Below are positions 61,280 to 64,000 of a stretch of DNA of 64,000 nucleotides, one piece after another. Within the stretch, counting starts at the first letter, position 1. Every line of letters begins with the position of its first letter. Location of the stretch: contig CAMDDP010000002.1 of the NCBI GenBank assembly GCA_945892775.1, positions 1-64,000 of the forward strand. The letters are read 5' to 3'. Below the pieces are notes generated by a model that saw only the letters and a list, made by a program, of their open reading frames with translations, was not told the DNA's origin and ran no database searches. This DNA comes from Chitinophaga pinensis (lineage in GTDB: Bacteria > Bacteroidota > Bacteroidia > Chitinophagales > UBA10324). Position numbers and translations under genes: made by a program.

Positions 61280-62299
61280 ATGAAAAAAAATATTTTTGCA
61301 CTACTCCTTTTAGCCTTTTTGGTTCCATCGTGCTCAACCGATTTTGATTTAACAAGTGATTGGAAAGATATTACAATCGTTTATGGCTTATTGGATAAAG
61401 ATGCAAACTATAATTATATCAGAATTGAAAAGGCATTCTTAGATCCGAAAAAAAATGCGCTCACTATTGCTCAAATTCCTGATTCTATTTATTATGATTC
61501 TTTAACTGTTAATTTAATTGAAGATTACAACACTAATAATCCCATTCAATTGGAGCGAATTAATGGTGATGCAATTAACTTTTTAAAAGATACTGGAATA
61601 TTTGCATCAACACCTAATGTTTTATATCGAACAGATTATGCAATTAATCCTGAAAAGCATTATCAAATAATTATTTCAAAATCCGATAATGAATCATTAG
61701 TGACTTCTGAAACAGATATTGTCAGTGATTTTAAAATTACAAAGCCAAACGGGTCTCAAAAAGTGAGTTTTTTTCCGGGATCAAAATATTCGCTTGTATG
61801 GAAGTCAGCTAAGAACGGTAAGGTGTATGATTTGGTTTTCAGATTTCATTACAAGGAATATTTATTTAATGGAACTTTTGTAAAGGATACTGCAATTGAT
61901 TGGGTTATTTTTAGAAATAAACTTTCTTTAGGAATTGAAGGTAACGAAGACATGAACTATTCAATTCCCAGCAATGATTTTTACGCTTATGTAAGTTCAG
62001 CTATTTCAGATAATCCAGATGTTTATAGGGAGGCTGGAAAGGTTGATTTCTTATATAGTGTGGGTGGGTTGGCCTTTTATAATTACTACCAAATTAATCT
62101 GGCGCAAACCGGCTTAACACAGGGGCAGGCATTACCTGTTTTTACCAATATTGAAAATGGGCTCGGAATATTTTCTTCAAGATCATTTAAAGATTATTCA
62201 GGAATTGAACTAGATCCTAAAACGGTTGATAGCTTAGCTTGTTTGAGCAAAACTGCTCGTTTGAATTTCGTTAAATCGAGTGGAGTAACCTGTCAATAA
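61280..62299 (+). CDS. Lipoprotein, DUF4249-like, unknown function
   Basis: ATG 61280 gives 339 residues starting MKKNIFALLLLAFLVPSC with the lipid-attachment cysteine at 18. The frame is open 8 codons further up without any recognisable start context. The mature protein begins STDFDLTSDWKDITIVYGLL and is beta-rich (IRIEKAFLDPKK, SLVWKSAKNGKVYDLVFRFH). The IVYGLLD..NYIRI.KAFL pattern resembles Bacteroidota lipoproteins of the DUF4249 type. It is likely anchored in an envelope membrane. No function can be assigned. Confidence 0.72.
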   Translation: MKKNIFALLLLAFLVPSCSTDFDLTSDWKDITIVYGLLDKDANYNYIRIEKAFLDPKKNALTIAQIPDSIYYDSLTVNLIEDYNTNNPIQLERINGDAINFLKDTGIFASTPNVLYRTDYAINPEKHYQIIISKSDNESLVTSETDIVSDFKITKPNGSQKVSFFPGSKYSLVWKSAKNGKVYDLVFRFHYKEYLFNGTFVKDTAIDWVIFRNKLSLGIEGNEDMNYSIPSNDFYAYVSSAISDNPDVYREAGKVDFLYSVGGLAFYNYYQINLAQTGLTQGQALPVFTNIENGLGIFSSRSFKDYSGIELDPKTVDSLACLSKTARLNFVKSSGVTCQ

Positions 62300-62376
62300 T
62301 GCGACTTAATGACATCCAAGTAATTAAGATGTCTGAACTTCTTTTTAATTCTGCCAAAATTTCGCTTTGATTCTCA

Positions 62377-62392
62377 TGGCATCACTCTTGAG
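62377..62392 (+). promoter_or_regulatory. Possible sigma-54-like promoter of dnaK
   Basis: TGGCATCACTCTTGAG places GG (62378-62379) and GA (62390-62391) 10 bp apart. The sigma-54 consensus is GG-N10-GC (TGGCAC-N5-TTGC), so the -12 element has one mismatch at a key base. It would start a transcript about 20 nt before the dnaK ATG. No CIRCE element is present. This is weak evidence. Confidence 0.22.
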
Positions 62393-62420
62393 TATTGGCT
62401 AGAAAATAAAACAATAAATA

Positions 62421-64000
62421 ATGGGAAAAATAATAGGTATTGATCTTGGAACAACCAACTCCTGCGTTGCAGTAATGGAGGGTAACGACCCTGTGGTAAT
62501 TGCAAATGATGAAGGTCGCAGAACCACTCCATCTGTTGTTGCATTCTTAGCAAACGGCGAGCGCAAAGTTGGAGACCCTGCAAAGCGTCAGGCAATTACT
62601 AATCCTAAAAACACAATTGCTTCTATAAAGCGTTTTATGGGAAGAAGGCACGATGAAGTTGGAAGCGAATTAAAATATGTTGCTTATGATGCCAAGAAAG
62701 GAGATAACAACACAATTCGTGTAGATATCAGTGGAAGATTGTATACACCGCAGGAAATTTCTGCAATGGTATTACAAAAGATGAAGAAAATTGCTGAAGA
62801 TTATCTTGGTCAGGAGGTTACAGAAGCTGTTATTACTGTTCCTGCTTACTTCAACGATTCACAGCGTCAGGCAACTATTGAAGCTGGTGAAATTGCAGGG
62901 TTGAAAGTTCGTAGGATTATTAATGAGCCAACTGCTGCTGCGCTTGCTTATGGATTGGATAAAAAACACCAAGACATGAAGGTTGCAGTTTATGATTTAG
63001 GTGGTGGAACCTTTGATGTTTCTATTCTTGATTTAGGAGAAGGTGTATTCGAAGTAAAAAGTACAAATGGTGATACGCACTTGGGTGGCGATGATTTTGA
63101 TCAGTGTATAATCCAATGGCTCGCTGATGAGTTTCAGAAGGAAGAGAAAATGGATATCAGAAAAGATCCTTCGGGGTTGCAACGATTAAAAGAAGCGGCT
63201 GAAAAAGCAAAAATTGAATTGTCGGGATCTACTGAAACTGAAATTAATCTTCCATACATCACAGCATTGGAGGGGGTTCCAAAACACTTGGTTAAAAAAT
63301 TAACTCGTGCAAAATTTGAACAATTAACTGATCATTTAGTAGAGCGGTCACTCGGGCCTTGTAAGAAAGCATTGGAAGATGCAGGATACAAAGCCAGCGA
63401 TATTGATGAAATTATTTTGGTTGGAGGTTCAACCCGTATTCCTAAGGTTCAGGAAGCAGTTGAAAAATTATTCGGTAAGAAGCCATCAAAAGGAGTGAAC
63501 CCCGATGAAGTAGTTGCAATTGGCGCGGCTATACAAGGAGGGGTATTAGCGGGAGATGTAAAGGATGTTTTATTATTAGATGTAACTCCTTTGTCACTCG
63601 GAATTGAAACAATGGGAGGTGTGTTCACTAAATTGATTGAAGCAAACACTACTATACCAACTAAAAAATCAGAAACATTTACGACTGCGGTTGATCATCA
63701 GCCATCTGTTGAAATTCATTGTTTGCAAGGGGAAAGAACAATGGCGCAATACAATCGTTCTATCGGGCGATTTATGTTGGGTGATTTGCCACCTGCACAG
63801 CGCGGTACCCCACAAATTGAAGTGACTTTTGATATTGATGCAAACGGAATTTTAAAGGTGAATGCAAAAGATAAAGGAACAGGGAAAGAGCAAAGCATTC
63901 GCATTGAAGCATCAACAGGTTTGAGCAAGGAGGAAATTGAAAAGATGCGCACTGATGCAAAAGCAAATGAAGACGAGGATAAAAAAGCTCGTGAAGAAGC
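62421..64000 (+). CDS. dnaK: Chaperone DnaK (Hsp70), 3' end beyond window
   Basis: The frame is open from ATG 62421 to the last base, giving about 526 residues of a protein that normally has about 635. It starts [20 protein letters not shown] and has the Hsp70 signatures [14 protein letters not shown] (about 193-206) and [13 protein letters not shown] (about 332-344). The linker [18 protein letters not shown] leads into the substrate-binding domain. It is an ATP-dependent folding chaperone of the cytoplasm. The helical lid is cut off by the window edge. It lies 121 bp after the lipoprotein gene. Confidence 0.98.
   Translation, partial: MGKIIGIDLGTTNSCVAVMEGNDPVVIANDEGRRTTPSVVAFLANGERKVGDPAKRQAITNPKNTIASIKRFMGRRHDEVGSELKYVAYDAKKGDNNTIRVDISGRLYTPQEISAMVLQKMKKIAEDYLGQEVTEAVITVPAYFNDSQRQATIEAGEIAGLKVRRIINEPTAAALAYGLDKKHQDMKVAVYDLGGGTFDVSILDLGEGVFEVKSTNGDTHLGGDDFDQCIIQWLADEFQKEEKMDIRKDPSGLQRLKEAAEKAKIELSGSTETEINLPYITALEGVPKHLVKKLTRAKFEQLTDHLVERSLGPCKKALEDAGYKASDIDEIILVGGSTRIPKVQEAVEKLFGKKPSKGVNPDEVVAIGAAIQGGVLAGDVKDVLLLDVTPLSLGIETMGGVFTKLIEANTTIPTKKSETFTTAVDHQPSVEIHCLQGERTMAQYNRSIGRFMLGDLPPAQRGTPQIEVTFDIDANGILKVNAKDKGTGKEQSIRIEASTGLSKEEIEKMRTDAKANEDEDKKAREE

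Noticed and set aside
62311-62345. Hairpin GACATC...GATGTC after the 61280 lipoprotein as a terminator
   Set aside because: The stem is only 6 bp, the loop is 11 nt and the T-rich run is not adjacent to it.
62356-62420. CIRCE operator in front of dnaK
   Set aside because: Only a short ACTC-TT-GAGT symmetry is present; the TTAGCACTC-N9-GAGTGCTAA pattern is absent.

Overview
The window is a 64-kb stretch of an AT-rich chromosome from a member of the Bacteroidota (Bacteroidetes). The main evidence is a set of type IX secretion (T9SS) hallmarks: PorP/SprF, CHU_C type B C-termini and a type A C-terminal domain. Supporting signs are Bacteroidota-only hypothetical families, lipoproteins, little Shine-Dalgarno signal, and promoters of the form TTG/TTTG, 18-19 bp, TAnnTTTG. 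I cannot assign an order or genus. I see no prophage, insertion sequence, CRISPR array or rRNA. One tRNA gene is present. Nearly all genes are intact; only the first (1-198) and last (dnaK, from 62421) run off the window.

Layout. 1-2.8 kb: two overlapping membrane-protein genes, a PLP trans-sulfuration enzyme and a DinB-fold protein. 3.2-7.6 kb: a signalling cassette made of a GlcG/HbpS-like protein, a 1197-residue GAF/PAS histidine kinase and a lone receiver protein. 7.6-13.8 kb (minus strand): beta-mannosidase overlapping cutC, a lipoprotein, FTCD and YraN. 13.8-18.7 kb (plus): a sugar-phosphate isomerase, lipB, a serine hydrolase, an unknown protein and a flavin monooxygenase, closed by a strong bidirectional terminator. 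18.8-24.4 kb: DUF4139 protein, CoA-binding protein, a small unknown gene, pyruvate dehydrogenase E2 and dnaX. 24.6-36.8 kb (minus): cell-surface and envelope genes (methyltransferase, a GT2/GT-C/TPR fusion, ABC exporter, heptose kinase), an aminotransferase directly behind tRNA-Met, the rpsF-rpsR-rplI ribosomal operon and a second GT-C/TPR protein. 36.8-41.1 kb (minus): purB, then two NlpC/P60 hydrolases flanking the NAD(P)HX repair enzyme with overlapping genes. 41.3-56.8 kb: the T9SS adhesin locus, with two giant paralogous PKD/CHU_C proteins (1903 and 2339 residues) separated by a PorP/SprF gene, and a third CHU_C protein arriving convergently. 56.9-61.1 kb (minus): panB, an M1 aminopeptidase exported by T9SS and a 3-hydroxyacyl-CoA dehydrogenase in one operon. 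61.3-64 kb: a lipoprotein and dnaK.

Most of the window is housekeeping. The parts most worth a second look are the HbpS-like/kinase/receiver cassette and the giant adhesin locus. In the latter, tandem 76-residue modules have expanded in one paralog and two modules exactly three units apart share a 46-bp identical stretch. Smaller points are the beta-mannosidase/cutC and NlpC/nnr/NlpC gene couplings and a surprising number of genes whose only reasonable start is TTG or GTG.
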